From contig CM053276.1 of the NCBI GenBank assembly GCA_028583415.1, positions 127,002,007 to 127,066,006 on the forward strand: a stretch of DNA of 64,000 nt, given 5' to 3'. The notes beneath the pieces are model-generated. The model was given only the letters and a program-made list of their open reading frames with translations, searched no databases and had not been told where the DNA came from. Shown here piece after piece: positions 1-11,939 of this stretch. The position numbers were made by a program, and so were the translations under genes. Within the stretch, counting starts at the first letter, position 1; every line of letters starts with the position of its first letter. This DNA is from Protea cynaroides (Eukaryota; Streptophyta; Magnoliopsida; Proteales; Proteaceae).

Positions 1-1195
1 TAATAAATGTTACTCAAAAAGAAATTCTAGGCAAGTTGGTCTGGTGTCTGCTGCAATTGCATGTAACTGGAGTTGTTAAGCACTAATTGATGTCCTTGAC
101 ATCTCACCTAAATAGCCGGATGTACAGATGACATCCCAGACGTCTCGCCCCAAAGGCCGTGAGTTTCCAGAACTCTCAACCCTCTAAACGGACTGTTGAT
201 GTCCCTGACATCTCGGCTTCTACATAAAGCAATGAAGTCCCAAACTTCTGGGTGCAACGTATCTCCATTCATTATTTACCTTTAATGAGAAGGAAGCAGC
301 AGACATGGGTTATAAGTTCATTACTTTATCACCTTCCTTGATCCATTGTGTTCCTTGATAACTCCTTAGGCATGTTTACATGAATTATTTCCCATAATGT
401 TTTCTTTTATCTCAGCCATCATCACATTTGGAATGCACTTACATCAAGGAAATATAAATTAATCAAAGATTTACCCATGTATAATAGAATCAGCATACTA
501 TTCAATAAAACAATCATTACGGTCTTCATAACACACAATTTCAGCATTATAGAATACACCACACACATAAATTAATATTATGGCAAGTCTAATTACATAC
601 AACAGGTATAAGTAGGTAATTCCTCTCACCTGGTATACTACCGGTCTCTCTCTCTCTCTCCTACTATATGGAAAAGTTTACTAAACTTTTTCCCTCCTTA
701 GCTTCTGACCTCAACATTTTCCTTGGTCTGCTCAATGACATAACACCAATATTCACTTAGTACTTTCCTAAGTGTTACAAGAAATAATTCTTTTTAGTAA
801 CCCTGAGAAAATAACTAATAAACCCTTCAGTTCAGCTTATATATACCGGTATAATGCCGGTTAAAATACTACTAAAACTTTAACATGTGGCTTGAGTTTC
901 CTTAGCTTCGTTTTTTTTCCCTTTTGCATATATCTCTTTAAATACTTATAAACAGCAACTCTTTACTTGCCATCCTGTGTTTTGTTAAATAAAGTACTCT
1001 ACTAAATAACTTCATTCTTATGATATTTCACTATACAACTTAGTACACTCAAGCATCAGATTATGATGCAGGCTGGATCCATTGGATGGGAATATTTTTT
1101 TGGGTTTATTTTAATTGGGAAAATCATTGCAATTTGATTTAGTTTTATTTCATTCCATAAAAAAGGGATGTATTTATCCTTTAGTTAGAGTTTTA
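1..1195. other. No gene seen
   Basis: AT-rich non-coding sequence with a short CT run at 644-660. No exon, TIR or LTR boundary recognised. Confidence 0.5.
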
Positions 1196-1202
1196 GGCTA
1201 AT

Positions 1203-1312
1203 AAGAGTCTTCTTTAATTAGGAGTCTTCTTTAAATTAGGAGTCTTCTTTAAATTAGAAGTTTTCTTTAATTAGGAGTCTTCTTTAGTTAGGAGTCTTCT
1301 TTGATTATCATC
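1203..1312. repeat. Minisatellite, six copies of an 18-20 bp unit
   Basis: Six imperfect copies of TTAGGAGTCTTCTTTAAA lie head to tail, the last ones varied (AGAAGTTTTCTTT, TTGATTA). Confidence 0.85.
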
Positions 1313-1319
1313 TTTTTAT

Positions 1320-3289
1320 TTAGAATTTTTATTTAGCAATTAATTAAATTGTAAAGTCTATTTATAGACCTTTTTATCAATGAAATAAGGATGGAGATTT
1401 GAGAAAATTTGGTTTTGGTTGCCCTACGGGCAGAGCACTTTCTGCTCTCCCTCTTTTCCTCTCTCTTGGTTGGGTCGTCTCTCTCACGGCCGGTTCCCTT
1501 CCCCATTGCTGTGGAAGTCATCCTCCCCCTACCAATCTGTGAGTAGGTTTTCTTTCTTACCCTCTGGTTTCCCTTCTCTCTCTTGGATCCTCTTTCCCTT
1601 TCTAATCCTCTGTTTCTTCCTCCTTTACTCTTAAAGTTTATGTCCTGGATGGGAACATCAACAAAATACATAGAACTCTCTTATCAAGACTCTTTTACCC
1701 TTCAAATTCTGAGCACGAGTTCCTTGGCTCTAGACGACTCAAGCCTTGAAGTTTCAGTCCCATCAGATTACCATACTGTGAGTACAGACCAGACTTCATA
1801 CCTGTACATGTGTTTACCGTCAGATCAAGTTTCAGCTATTATGTATCTTGGGTGGGCCCATAGTAGACCCGATGGGGTTTCTCTCGACCCGGGTCCGCAT
1901 CAGATTATTTCTAAACCCAATAGAATAGCCTATTGTCCTTTTATGATAGTAGCTCATTCACTTCTTCTTTTCTTTTTCCTTTGTTTTACAGGTCTAATAA
2001 ACTACTATGTTTTCCCATTTTAAACTTTTAGCCATGCTGTTCTACATAGTCGCAATAATTCTTCTTCCCACTGTTGAGAAATAACATAAAGCATGCTGTT
2101 TTCCTTTATTTAATTAGACCCTCATTGACATTATCTCACTCCATCCCCTTCCTTTTCAACCCATAGCATACATCAATGACACTACTCAGCTGATAGGTAA
2201 ATTTTATACTTTTATTTCTAATAGAGGAACCACAAGCGATGGGTTACGAGGAAGTGGTTCGACAAGAGTGCCAACCCTCTCTTGAAAACCCATAATTTGC
2301 TTCCCATGAGCTTCTGAGTAGTCAACACCTCCTTTCTCTTTGTTGTTTTTTGTTTATATGTTTTTTTTTTTAACCCACATACTCTAATCCACATAAGAGA
2401 TGGTTCAGTCAGCATCTACTGCTGCCAAACAACCTGCTCCCAACAATAGCCTATTTCCTTAAGAATCAATTGAAGTCCACTAACCTTTCTTTTCTTGCTG
2501 ATTTTCTGCAGGTACAAAAAGGGTAGCAACAGTGGCTAATTTCTCCCTTTTTCAACCAAAATCCCATTGAGTTGCAGCACTTCTGCAACAACTCCCTCCT
2601 CTAACTCCTCAGGAAGCCATCCCACTTTTCCTCCTTTCCATTTCTGGACTAATGTTTTGCCCGAATCGAACTCTATCTACTGAAATTCCTTCAAGGCTGT
2701 AACGCCTTGCTAGCAGCTCTCCCTCTCACTCCCTCTTATGTTTTTGAGAAAATGAATCGTTGCTAGAAAATCTTCTAATCTATATACACTTCATTATCAA
2801 CTATTACCCCGAGATCTTACTAATCTGCCTATGCTTAATCCCTAAATAACCCATTAGTATTGATAGGTTTGTACCCTTGAAAAAAAACATATATATTCCT
2901 TCCTAGGCCCTTGACCTCTACAATTCATTTCTAAATATACCCACACCTGTACATACAAGTGTTGGATCATTGAAAGTCCAATGGCAGCTCAACGGTTGAG
3001 CTGTCCTTCCCAAATTGATGCGATCAGTCTTACTTGTTGGCCTCAAAGCCCATATCTCTTGGGCTGACCAGGCCCAAATAATCCAAACCACACTTCATAT
3101 ATATGTATATATATAATTCCAACACCTCTCCACTTACTCTCTCACTCTCTCCCAATGGAAACCTAGGCCCACTATCAAACGTAAATAGTTCTCTATGTAA
3201 TTTCATAGCATAACATAATATAATATAATATCTTATAACATAATATAATATTATTCAAGTACCTAAATATAACATAGTATACTATTATT
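1320..3289. other. No recognisable gene
   Basis: Contains ORFs up to 146 codons (1583-2023) without domain signature, and CT-rich stretches. TATTTATAGAC at about 1358, followed by a CT-rich leader-like run, could be an LTR or promoter remnant. Confidence 0.4.
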
Positions 3290-4030
3290 TATGTATCTAT
3301 ACTTATTAAAGATGATGTATATAACTCAAAAGGGATTCAACAGATTACCTAACACTAGCCTTTTACCAAAATACCCCTCATTGATCATGATCCTTCGGAG
3401 ACATTTGGAAAAGTCCAAGAGAAACCCTCACATTAATACCTCAAGAAATTGGGGTATTACACCTCAACCAAAGAGTTTTCATATACCGACCATAGAGCAA
3501 TATGAAGGCACCGCAGACCCCAAACAACATCAGGATAACTTCATGGCCACAATGTTGCTCCACGGGTACCAAGACGCCATTGTCTGCCGGCTTCCGTTCC
3601 ACATTAAAGAATGCGGTCAGGATGTGGTTTAATAGCCTCCAACCGAGGTCTATCAACTAGTTTAGACAACTGAACAAGCTCTTTCGCACTCATTCGAAGG
3701 GAGTAAAACCCAGAAGAAAACTATGATGAGCCTAATGAACATGAAGAAGTGCCAAGACAAATCCCTTCGCAAGTTCGCCAATCGCTTCAACTTGGAAGTG
3801 CTTTAGGTCAAGGATGTCGAGCCTCCAATGGTCTACACCACATTATTGGCTGGAATCACCAACCCCAAACTGAGATGCTCCATCACTAAGAGGGAACCAG
3901 CCGATCTCAAGGAGCCCCTAGCTCGTTGTGAGAAATATGCCACAGCCAATGAGGCCCTCCATGCCAACAAGGGTGACCGGATAAATCTGACTACGGAGCA
4001 CTCCTTGGCACCTCAACCTCGGCTCCTAAG
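3290..4030 (+). pseudogene. Gypsy-type gag remnant
   Basis: PKSFHIPTIEQYEGTADP, NFMATMLLHGYQDAIVCRLP (frame ending at 3632), then in another frame about 3630-3830 and VYTTLLAGITNPKLRCSITK at 3828-4043 are gag-like pieces broken by stops. Retrotransposon origin is likely; no LTR pair was located. Confidence 0.5.
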
Positions 4031-5320
4031 CACTTCAACATGACCGAGCAAATCGGACAGTGGAGAACTAGACACCACAGCCCCAGCACCTCGACATGAC
4101 TGAGTAAAGTTGACCATAGAGCTCTCCTCAATACCTCATAGTGACCTCAGCACCTTACAAAGTAAATCTGATAACAAAGAACTCTTCGACAACACGGCCT
4201 GGCACCTCGGCATGACAAAGTAAATCTAACCGCGCAGCATTCCTCAACACCTCTGGTCCTTGGCACCTTAGAGTGACCTCAGCACCTCTGCATGACCAAG
4301 TAAACCTAATCTCAGATAACTCCTAGTCACCAGAGCAACCTCAGCACCTCAGCATAACCGAGTAAACCAAACTGCAGAGAACTCCTCAGCACCTTGGGCT
4401 GGACACCTTAGCAACTCGCATGACCGAGTAAATCTGACTGCAGAGAACTCCTCGGCTCCGGTCCCTCGGTACCTCGACACCAACACTACGGCATGAGCGA
4501 GTAAATATGGCAGCGGAGCACTCCTCAGCTCTACGGCACCTCAGAGAGACCTCGGCTCCTTGGCACCACGGCACCTCAGAGTGACCTCAGCATCTCAGCA
4601 TGACCTAGTAAATCTGACCATGGAGAACTCTTTGACACCCCGGAATATTTTGGCTCCCTTGCTCCTCGGCATGTCAAAATAAATCCGACCACGGAGGACT
4701 CATCGGCACCATGGGCCCTACATGGCATGATCGAGTAAATTTGACAGCGGAGCACTCCTCGGCACCTCAGGGTGACCTTGACTCCAAGGCACCTTGGCAT
4801 GACCGAGTGAATCTAATCGCGGAGCACTCAACAATACCGCGCCCCTGGCACACTATCATGACCGAGTAAATCTGACCGCGAAGCACTCCTCAGCACCTCA
4901 AGGTGACCTCAGCTCCATGGCACCAAGGCATGACTGAGTGAATTTGACCGCAGAGCACTCATTAGCACCTCAGGGTGATCTCGACACTTCAGCTCCTTGG
5001 CACCTTGGCATGACTGACTAAATCTGACCACAGAGCACTCATTGGCACCTCGGCCCAGGCACCTCGGCATGATAGAGTAAATCTGACAGTAGAGCACTCC
5101 CCGACACCTCAGGGTGACCTCGGCTCCATGGCACCATGGTCTGAACGAATGAATCTGACTGTAGAGCACTCCCCGGAACCTCGGCTCCAGTACCTCAACA
5201 ACTAGGCACTGGCGTGTAAATATGACCGCGGAGAACTCCTTGACACCCTCAGCCCCGGCACTGGCATGACCCAGTAAATCTATCTGCAAAGCACTCCTTG
5301 GCACCTCAAGGTGATATTAT
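4030..5320. repeat. Degenerate tandem array, about 19 units of 58-107 bp
   Basis: Recurrent words CATGACCGAGTAAATCTGACC, GCGGAGCACTCCTC and GGCACCTC(A/G)G alternate across 1.3 kb. Anchor GAGTAAA-like words occur about 19 times with variable spacing (mean about 68 bp). The array directly follows gag remnants. The long minus-strand ORFs in it (for example 4909-5304) are by-products of the repeat. Confidence 0.85.
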
Positions 5321-6117
5321 CAAATCTGGTCCTATTTTGATAGTATTTGGTTATGGGCTTTTATTTTAAGTGATTCATAATGGGCTCAATTGTAAAGCCC
5401 AAATTTTAGGTCCATGAGGGGTACATGAATGTAGATAATTTTTTACTTAGTATTCTATTGCATGAGCCCACTTCTAGATATATCTTGGGTAGTCTTAGAA
5501 ATTAAGTAGTTTCAATCTAGTGCCTTGTAAGGATTTTATTCAATTAATCAGTGTCCAAACAAGTTTAGGAGTTTTAAGTACTCATATGTTCTAATTTATA
5601 AACCCTCATCAATTGTTCAGTTTTTTTAATAAGAACATTTACTGCAAGTGTGTGAGAATTCTCTCTTCCCTCCTCTCTCAGTCTCTTCTATCTCTCATTT
5701 CTTCTTCTTTTTCATCTAAGTCACTAATTCATGGTATCTGTTCATGGCCCCAAAACAGAAGCTTTCCCTTGCACTATCCTTTTTTCTTGTCTATTCCTAG
5801 AAACCCTAATCCATGCTACCCTCTTCACACCAGCTTTATATTGTAGTTCAGCCCTAGATTTGAAACACTAGGCTGTCCCACATCAGGAAGATAATATTCA
5901 CATCAAACCAATTGCATGATGGAAACAACTGTTAATCTTCAATTATATCATGTTTTAATCAAGGTAAAGATGGAGGGCAGCAATTAGATCCATAAGAGTC
6001 ACCTCATTAGTGCTGCCATGTTGTAGAAGAGAACCGACAAGAGAGGATATGAGGAAAAAAAAAGTAACCAAAGGTGGGAGGGTGTTGTCACAGGAAGGGG
6101 GGATCAGAACTAAAGCT
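5321..6117. other. LTR-like non-coding sequence
   Basis: AT-rich; a degenerate CATGGTATCTG at about 5729 follows a CT-rich stretch and could be an old primer-binding site. No coding region seen. Confidence 0.3.
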
Positions 6118-6128
6118 CCGATACCATG
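6118..6128 (-). other. Retrotransposon primer-binding-site-like motif on the minus strand
   Basis: The plus strand reads GCTCCGATACCATGTTGAAAG, the reverse complement of an LTR end followed by ATGGTATCGGAGC. A Copia-type element in minus orientation is likely. Its LTR would lie to the right, but I cannot define the ends. Confidence 0.4.
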
Positions 6129-6640
6129 TTGAAAGCACTCTTTAGGAACTGAATGCTTGAATACTTGAATACTTGAATGCTTGAATGCTTGTATGATCTT
6201 AAGGGACTGTTAGCGTAATAAAATTGTAACCGTATACTGCTTTGACTTGGTAAAAGTAGTTAGTGTTAGTTTATAGGACTTGGACTCCTATTAGTATATG
6301 GACTCTTATTTAGTTTATTAATTTGCTTTATTATTTCCTTTACCAGTTAGGCTTGTTAGTTTCCTTTACCTATTTGAATTTACTTTGCCTTCCGTTTGTA
6401 ACTTGGACTCTAACTTTTAGAGTCCTAGATTCTATCTAGTAGTTATTTTTTATTTTCTATAAATACAAGCTACAAGGAGAGGAGAGGAGAGGAGAATAAT
6501 ACACATTGATTCTCTCCATCTTCGTTTATTTTTCTATTTTGTTGTAGGGACCATCAAACCTTTATTTATAAAATAAAAAAAAAGAAGAGAACATTACTTA
6601 AATACTCCCATGACTGTCTCTATTAATAGAGAGTCGGTTC

Positions 6641-6930
6641 CATTGAAGAGTCAATTTCTGATTATGATGGTCCCTCTCTTCCATCAGTTTCAATAATTCA
6701 GGAATAAATGGTTGTGCTGTTTTCTCTTTCTTTCCTTTTTTCATTGGGGTCTTGTAATGGCTCTAAAATTTTCAGGCCAAATTTTCATTTCTTAAATTAT
6801 TCATAAAAAAATTTCTACGAGTTTAAATTTTCTGCGCATTAAGAATCATTACAAGACCTCAATTCGTGAATTTTTGAATTATAGACGATTGGGAGAGGGA
6901 CCATCATAATCAGAGACTGACTCTTCAAAT
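6641..6930. mobile_element. Hairpin (foldback) MITE of about 290 bp
   Basis: The left arm 6641-6685 and the reverse complement of 6889-6930 share GAAGAGTC and TGATTATGATGGTCCCTCTC. Further inside, GTCTTGTAATG (6748-6765) pairs with CATTACAAGAC (6848-6860), and AATTTTCATTTCTTAAATTATTC pairs partly with itself. The whole unit can fold into one long stem. No coding capacity and no certain TSD. Confidence 0.75.
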
Positions 6931-7043
6931 CAGTTTTCTATTCCCATTCAGTTCTACAAGTGAATCAAACCCCTCATTACTCATATATTATAGTATACAT
7001 GCAATAAAGACAACAGAATATCACCGCCTATACCTCAAAGAAA

Positions 7044-7650
7044 TCCGAACATATGGCTAATTAGAGTTCAAGATCAAATAAGTTCAGAGTATCAGACATA
7101 CATCAGCTGCACCTATCAATGCTCGAGTTAAATTAGTTCTGGTCTCCATTGAACCTAAGCATGAATCCCCGATTTCACAAGATATTAGTCATGCTCCAGG
7201 CGCAACTCCATTTAGCAATGGTTCCTACATGGTGACACCATCGTCCAAAAGCATAACTGACATTCATGTGCCAAGAATGCACCAAAAGAAATAATTTACT
7301 TCCAAAGGATACATTTAAAATACCTTCTCATGGAAGTTCAAACATATGGCTAATTAGAGTTCAAGATCAAATAAGTTCAGAGTATCAGACATACCTCAAC
7401 TGCAGCTATCAATGCTCGAGTTAAACTAGTTCCAGCCTCCATTGAACCTAAGTGTGAATCCCTGATTTTACAAGACATTTGTTGTGCTCCAGATGCGACT
7501 CCATTTAGCAAAGGTTCCTTTTCTAGCATAACTAACTTTCATGTGCCAAGAATGCAGCAAAAGAAATAATTTACTGACGAAGGATACATTTAAAATACCT
7601 TCTCATGGAAAGCGGCAGCAATACCAGCAACACGAATACCATGAGAAGAG
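7044..7650 (-). other. Tandemly duplicated exon-like block of an unidentified gene
   Basis: Two direct copies, about 7044-7310 and 7337-7590, are roughly 85-90 percent identical. On the minus strand the higher-coordinate copy reads an open exon (KEPLLNGVASGAQQMSCKI, SMEAGTSLTRALIAAVE) ending at a GTATGT donor. The other copy has a stop (GCATGA) in the same exon. A neighbouring exon at about 7650-7600 reads SSHGIRVAGIAAAFHEK before a GTATTT donor. I do not recognise the protein. The bases look conserved and exon-like, but no full gene could be built. Confidence 0.4.
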
Positions 7651-7801
7651 CTATCTGTTATGACTTACGATACTTAAGAAGTTTGTAGCAAAGGAACACA
7701 CATCTAGTTAGCTGAAAATACCAAATTTCTGAATAATCAATCTTTTTTTTTTCTGATTGGCAACAATAAAAAGAGATCCAAGCAATGAAAAAGGAAAAGG
7801 A

Positions 7802-7822
7802 ACACACACACACACACACACA
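7802..7822. repeat. (AC)n microsatellite
   Basis: About ten AC repeats. Confidence 0.85.
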
Positions 7823-8568
7823 GAAAAAAACCCACCATAAGCCACACTCAAGGCTCCACCTTCCAAGAGAAACCCACATCCAAACTCAAAGCCCTCAACT
7901 TGTATCCTTGTTTGCTAAGAAGACGGGAACCTAAGTCTGGTGGATGAATTATCCCCATGCTATTATAATGTAGCCAATGACCAGAATTTCTCTGTGGAAT
8001 CAACTTGCTGCAGAGGATCACTTTCAGTCAATCATGAACTGGCTAAGAAATGGTCATGTGGTTGCCTGACACACCTCGAAAAGGAAGAGAGGAAAGACTA
8101 TGAAGAGCGTATAAAATGAGCTCAAGAAATCACTAACTTCAACAAGGCCGAACCTACTACAGTGCTCATTTACCAGGACAAAAATGAGAACTGAGATGAG
8201 TGGAAATAATCAGGAATGAACAATGTTTTATCCCATTATCAAGATTCAAGCAATTAAAAAGGACAAATAATAACTACATGCTGAAATACTAACTACTTCA
8301 AGGCCGAACCTACATCCACAGTCGGATTTAGGGATCCCAAAGATAGTCGAATTCTTGGTCATAATCACTTCCGGAACCATCAGAGCACTGTTCCTATTTT
8401 GTGCTTTAACCTAGTTGGTCACTAGTCTATACATGTTATCTATACTAAAATGGTAGTGACAAGTGACAACCACTAACAACATTAAACAATCTATACACTG
8501 CATGCTGCAGGAATTACATTTGGAAGCAATGAAAAGGAAAGCTCATTTCAAGTAAGAGCATTATACTT

Positions 8569-8660
8569 TTTTTTATAGGTAGGCCCCAAGAAGAGTTGAA
8601 CTCATGACCACTTTGAGATGTTGGTCTTTGCCAACTGAGCTACCCACCTTGGGATTTGTG
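8569..8660 (-). mobile_element. Short tRNA-derived SINE with TSD
   Basis: On the minus strand an A box-like TAGCTCAGTTGG (8642-8631) and a B box-like GAGTTCAACTC (8603-8593) sit at tRNA spacing, and the copy ends in an A-rich tail (8576-8569). Flanks AGAGCATTATACTT (8555-8568) and AGAACATTATACTT (8661-8674) match at 13 of 14 positions, a retroposition TSD. The acceptor and anticodon stems do not pair well, so this is not a working tRNA. Confidence 0.8.
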
Positions 8661-9097
8661 AGAACATTATACTTATTACTCCCCCCATCCCAAAATGACC
8701 GTCTCCTTGAAAAAACATAATTTTCGAATTGAGCAATAAATGAAAAATGGTCATAAATACAAGGTTTACTATATTAAATTTAGTAGGAACTTATTACTTA
8801 ATTTATGTGATGGACAAACAATTGGGACAAGGAAAGAAGAAAGAGAGACAATCTTTGCGAGAAGGCGACAGAGGAGTATTTTTGTAAGGCTGCATTTGGA
8901 AGGACAGGGACATTTAAAACAATGTAGAATTGATGTATCCATGTTGCAATCCAAGCTGACCTCAGTGAGGTGGTATTGATACAACATGTATTGTCCATTC
9001 CAATGCCCTGACATCGGACTATTGCCCTTGCAAAACCCAAAAGAAACTAAAATAAACCTGGCGACCAAACATGAATAAATAAAAATAGCTCAACTAC

Positions 9098-9848
9098 TTG
9101 TTATGCCAACTGAACTCTGAAACAATCTGACTCCACCCCTTGTTTTCAGAGAAATAGCTCAAGTACTTGGAGTTTACACTGGCCTTGTAGAACCATGCAT
9201 CTGCCCATAGAAGCTCATCCTGTTTACAAAATTTCAACAACATACGTAAAAACCCAGATTGACAAAAAAAATCACCACTATAGCTTTTCACTTCACCAGG
9301 GGAATTGCCTACAGCTAATATGGTACAAAGAAGTTTTATTCATGTTCTTGAACATGAAAGTAATACCCGATAGCCTGAGTAGGAGCAGTAGAAAGGGCAA
9401 GAAGCTTGGTAAGATCCTCTGTACTGGTTTGCAAATTCAAAAATTTGAACAAATGACTTCAACTAGTAATTATGTTAGTTACCAATTGAGATCTTCCTGA
9501 GAGTGTTGCAGAGTAGTTGGAGTCAATGCCTTCAAACACAACAGAGGGAGCAGCTAGAGCAGCTGCAACCTCAGCAGCAGCCTCCGTGCCCGGCGAAGTA
9601 GCAGTTATCTTGAAGAGTATTCGAGGTGTGTCCATGTCTTCAGGGCACTCCCAGGTCCCAGCACAGGTGATCACAATTCTCATATCCTACCTTTGTCAAC
9701 TAGTATTAATGTGTACTAATATTATCGGGCATTCCATCTAAAAGTGCTGAATCTCCCCTCCACTTGGCTCTCCGGCTTGAGGGCAACATGCAGGACCGTT
9801 GCCCTTCAAAGAACAGGATTGCTTTTTTTCAAGTGCATCTTCATAGTC
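9098..9848 (-). pseudogene. GH9 endo-1,4-beta-glucanase pseudogene with internal deletion
   Basis: Remnant of a glycoside hydrolase family 9 (plant cellulase) gene. Three homologous blocks occur in order on the minus strand. The first is 9848-9740 (DYEDALEK, then AILFFEGQRS and RAKWRGDSALLDG). The second is 9690-9367 (DHLCWE, CPEDMDTPR, AAAEVAAALAAPSVVF, FEFANQYRGSY, CPFYCSYSGYR). The third is 9219-9098 (DELLWADAWFYKAS, FSWHNK), with a good acceptor at 9220. Breaks seen: a run of A residues shifts frame between DALEK and AILFF. Only about 50 bp separate block 1 from block 2, so the catalytic DAGDN region and over 200 residues are missing. A 7-bp tandem duplication in the CWE/CPEDMD region shifts frame. 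A 20-bp insertion at about 9473-9492 adds a stop. I could not find the C-terminal exons. Family identity is secure; loss of function is inferred from the breaks. Confidence 0.8.
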
Positions 9849-10340
9849 GAGTGTTGTCAAGCATGACCCATGCATTTTCAGGCCTCTGTTGTACATGCCC
9901 AAGAAACCAACCATTGACAAAAGGCAAAAGGGAGGGGCTGTACTGGGGGAGAGAGAGAGAGAGAGAGGGAATTTACAAGAAAAAAAAAAAAAGAACAATT
10001 GAGGTTACCTTGCAACAGCATGCCAGCTCCTACTCATCCTCCGATGCATATAATGCTTGGCATCTTCCCACTAATCCTCTAATGTGTTTAATGTTTTGAC
10101 AGCCATGGATTTACGGATCGCCATAGCAGCAGACTTGTATTGGAATCACCCAGGTCTGATCCCAGTTGACTCGGCGATCCCACCTCAAGACTTGGTTCTA
10201 TTAGCCCTGAATAAAACGTGCAGTGACCAAACTCGACTAAGCCAATTGAGTATCCACCAGGTTGATATGGGATCAGCAATGGATGATACGATCCCCAAGT
10301 CTGCTCCCTAATCCTTGTCCACACTCCACAGCTATCTTAT

Positions 10341-11459
10341 TCAAGGAATTAAGTATCGTGTATCAGTACCGTATCGGTCAGCTGAAATTAAAAGACATAT
10401 CGTATCGTATCGTGGATACGGTGGATACCCATGCATGGATACGGGCAAAATATGCATAGGAATGCTTAAGAAACATATAAAACACTAATTTAAAACATAA
10501 AAACACTATAATTAACCAATTTTATGGTGTAATTACAAGACATTAAGTGATTGAAGTTAATACATTACTTCCAATCATAGGTATGTATATAAATTATAAA
10601 AAATTTATTTACATTGATTACACTAATTTACCTCCAATTAACTTATTTTTATTATTTTTTTTCTTTATAAAACTAATGCCATTTCTTAACTTTTAAAGGT
10701 GTAAAATGTATATTAATATAATAAAATGTGATACATGGGATCATGTCCCATGGACTATACATCTAAATAAAGCCAGTGTTTTTTCCTCCTCTGTTAGTTT
10801 GCTGGAGTCAATCGCAAGGGACAATGGAGCCGATTGCTGAGGACGAGCATCGCAAAGGTTAGTATTTTTTTTTTCCTTCTTCTTCTTCTTCCCCTCGTCT
10901 GGCGGCGGCGGCGGTGGCCACTACTGCTGTCTACATCTCCTCCTCTGATGGCAATGGCGATCGCTGCTACTAATTTTCTTCTCCTCCTCTTGGGGCGGCG
11001 GCAGTAGCTGCTGCTCTGCTGCTGATTCTCTGGCGGCGAGTGGCTGCTGCTGCTGTTGACGACGGGTCGACAACAGCTCCTCCTCCTCTTTTTTCTTCTC
11101 CCTTTTCTTCTTCCTCTTCTTCTTCCTTCTTGGTCAACCCTATTTCTGCAATTTTTTTTCCCTAAAAAATATGCGTATCAGACTGTATCGATGCGTATCG
11201 GATTGTATCGGGCTGATATAGTTCGATATGTTTTTTTTTTTCTCTCAATTTTTTAAATGAAAAAATGGAAATTTTTTACGTATCGGCCATATTGGAAGGT
11301 ATCGGTCTGTATCGAGTGTATCGATATGTATCGACCCGTATCAATTCGATACAGTCAATACCACAGATACACTTACTGTTTTAAAAAACTAGAGGCGTTT
11401 CGTACTGTATCATATCGACACCGATACGCCCCGTATCATGTCGACACTTGATTCCTTGA
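10341..11459. mobile_element. Non-autonomous TIR transposon with GTATCG-rich ends
   Basis: The outermost inverted repeats start TCAAGGAATTAAGT on the left and TCAAGGAATCAAGT on the right. They continue into subterminal arrays of GTATCG/CGATAC words. An exact 6-bp flank, TCTTAT, occurs at 10335-10340 and 11460-11465. The interior is AT-rich to about 10780, then a GC- and CTT-rich block (10860-11150). No transposase. The superfamily is not assigned. Confidence 0.8.
10824..10857 (+). other. Possible captured first exon inside the TIR element
   Basis: An ATG at 10824 opens MEPIAEDEHRK and runs into a GTTAGT donor-like site at about 10858, followed by a pyrimidine-rich stretch. This looks like the 5' end of a host gene carried in the transposon. 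Too short to identify. Confidence 0.3.
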
Positions 11460-11939
11460 TCTTATTGTCTTTCTTCGTGCCTTAATTTCTTTTTCTCAAC
11501 TTTCTTTTTTCCTTGTTGTCCACGATCCCCAAGCAACCATAGCCAAGAACTAGAGTGCATCTTGCATACAAAGACTCGATTCCCTACATGATTTGTAGTC
11601 CACACCAGTTATAACATGTTGTAACATATATATCAAAAAAAAAATTTAACATTCCGGAAATTTTAGAAACAGTTTGAAAGACTCTTACATCTATGATCAT
11701 TATATTACCTGGTAAGGCTGTTGAAGTAACAAGGAAACAGAAGAACCAACAGAAGTTTCTTCCCCCTTTTCTTTGACCTCATGTTCATTTTCTTAACAAG
11801 AAAATTGTTTAAAAAAAAAAAATAGAAGAAACAGAAGTTTTTTATGGAATGCCAATGCATAGACTAGTGCTTTATGCCTCCAAACTCATGAAATTTTTAT
11901 CATTTGGACTACCAAACCTACACACATCTTTTAACCTAT

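Noticed and set aside
1203..1312. CRISPR-like array
   Set aside because: Units are contiguous and imperfect without spacers; it is a minisatellite in a plant genome.
4386..5304. Minus-strand ORFs of 62-131 codons
   Set aside because: They lie wholly in the degenerate tandem array; the repetitive peptides follow from the repeat, not from selection.
8570..8660. tRNA gene
   Set aside because: A and B boxes are present, but the acceptor and anticodon stems do not pair, and the A tail and TSD indicate a SINE.
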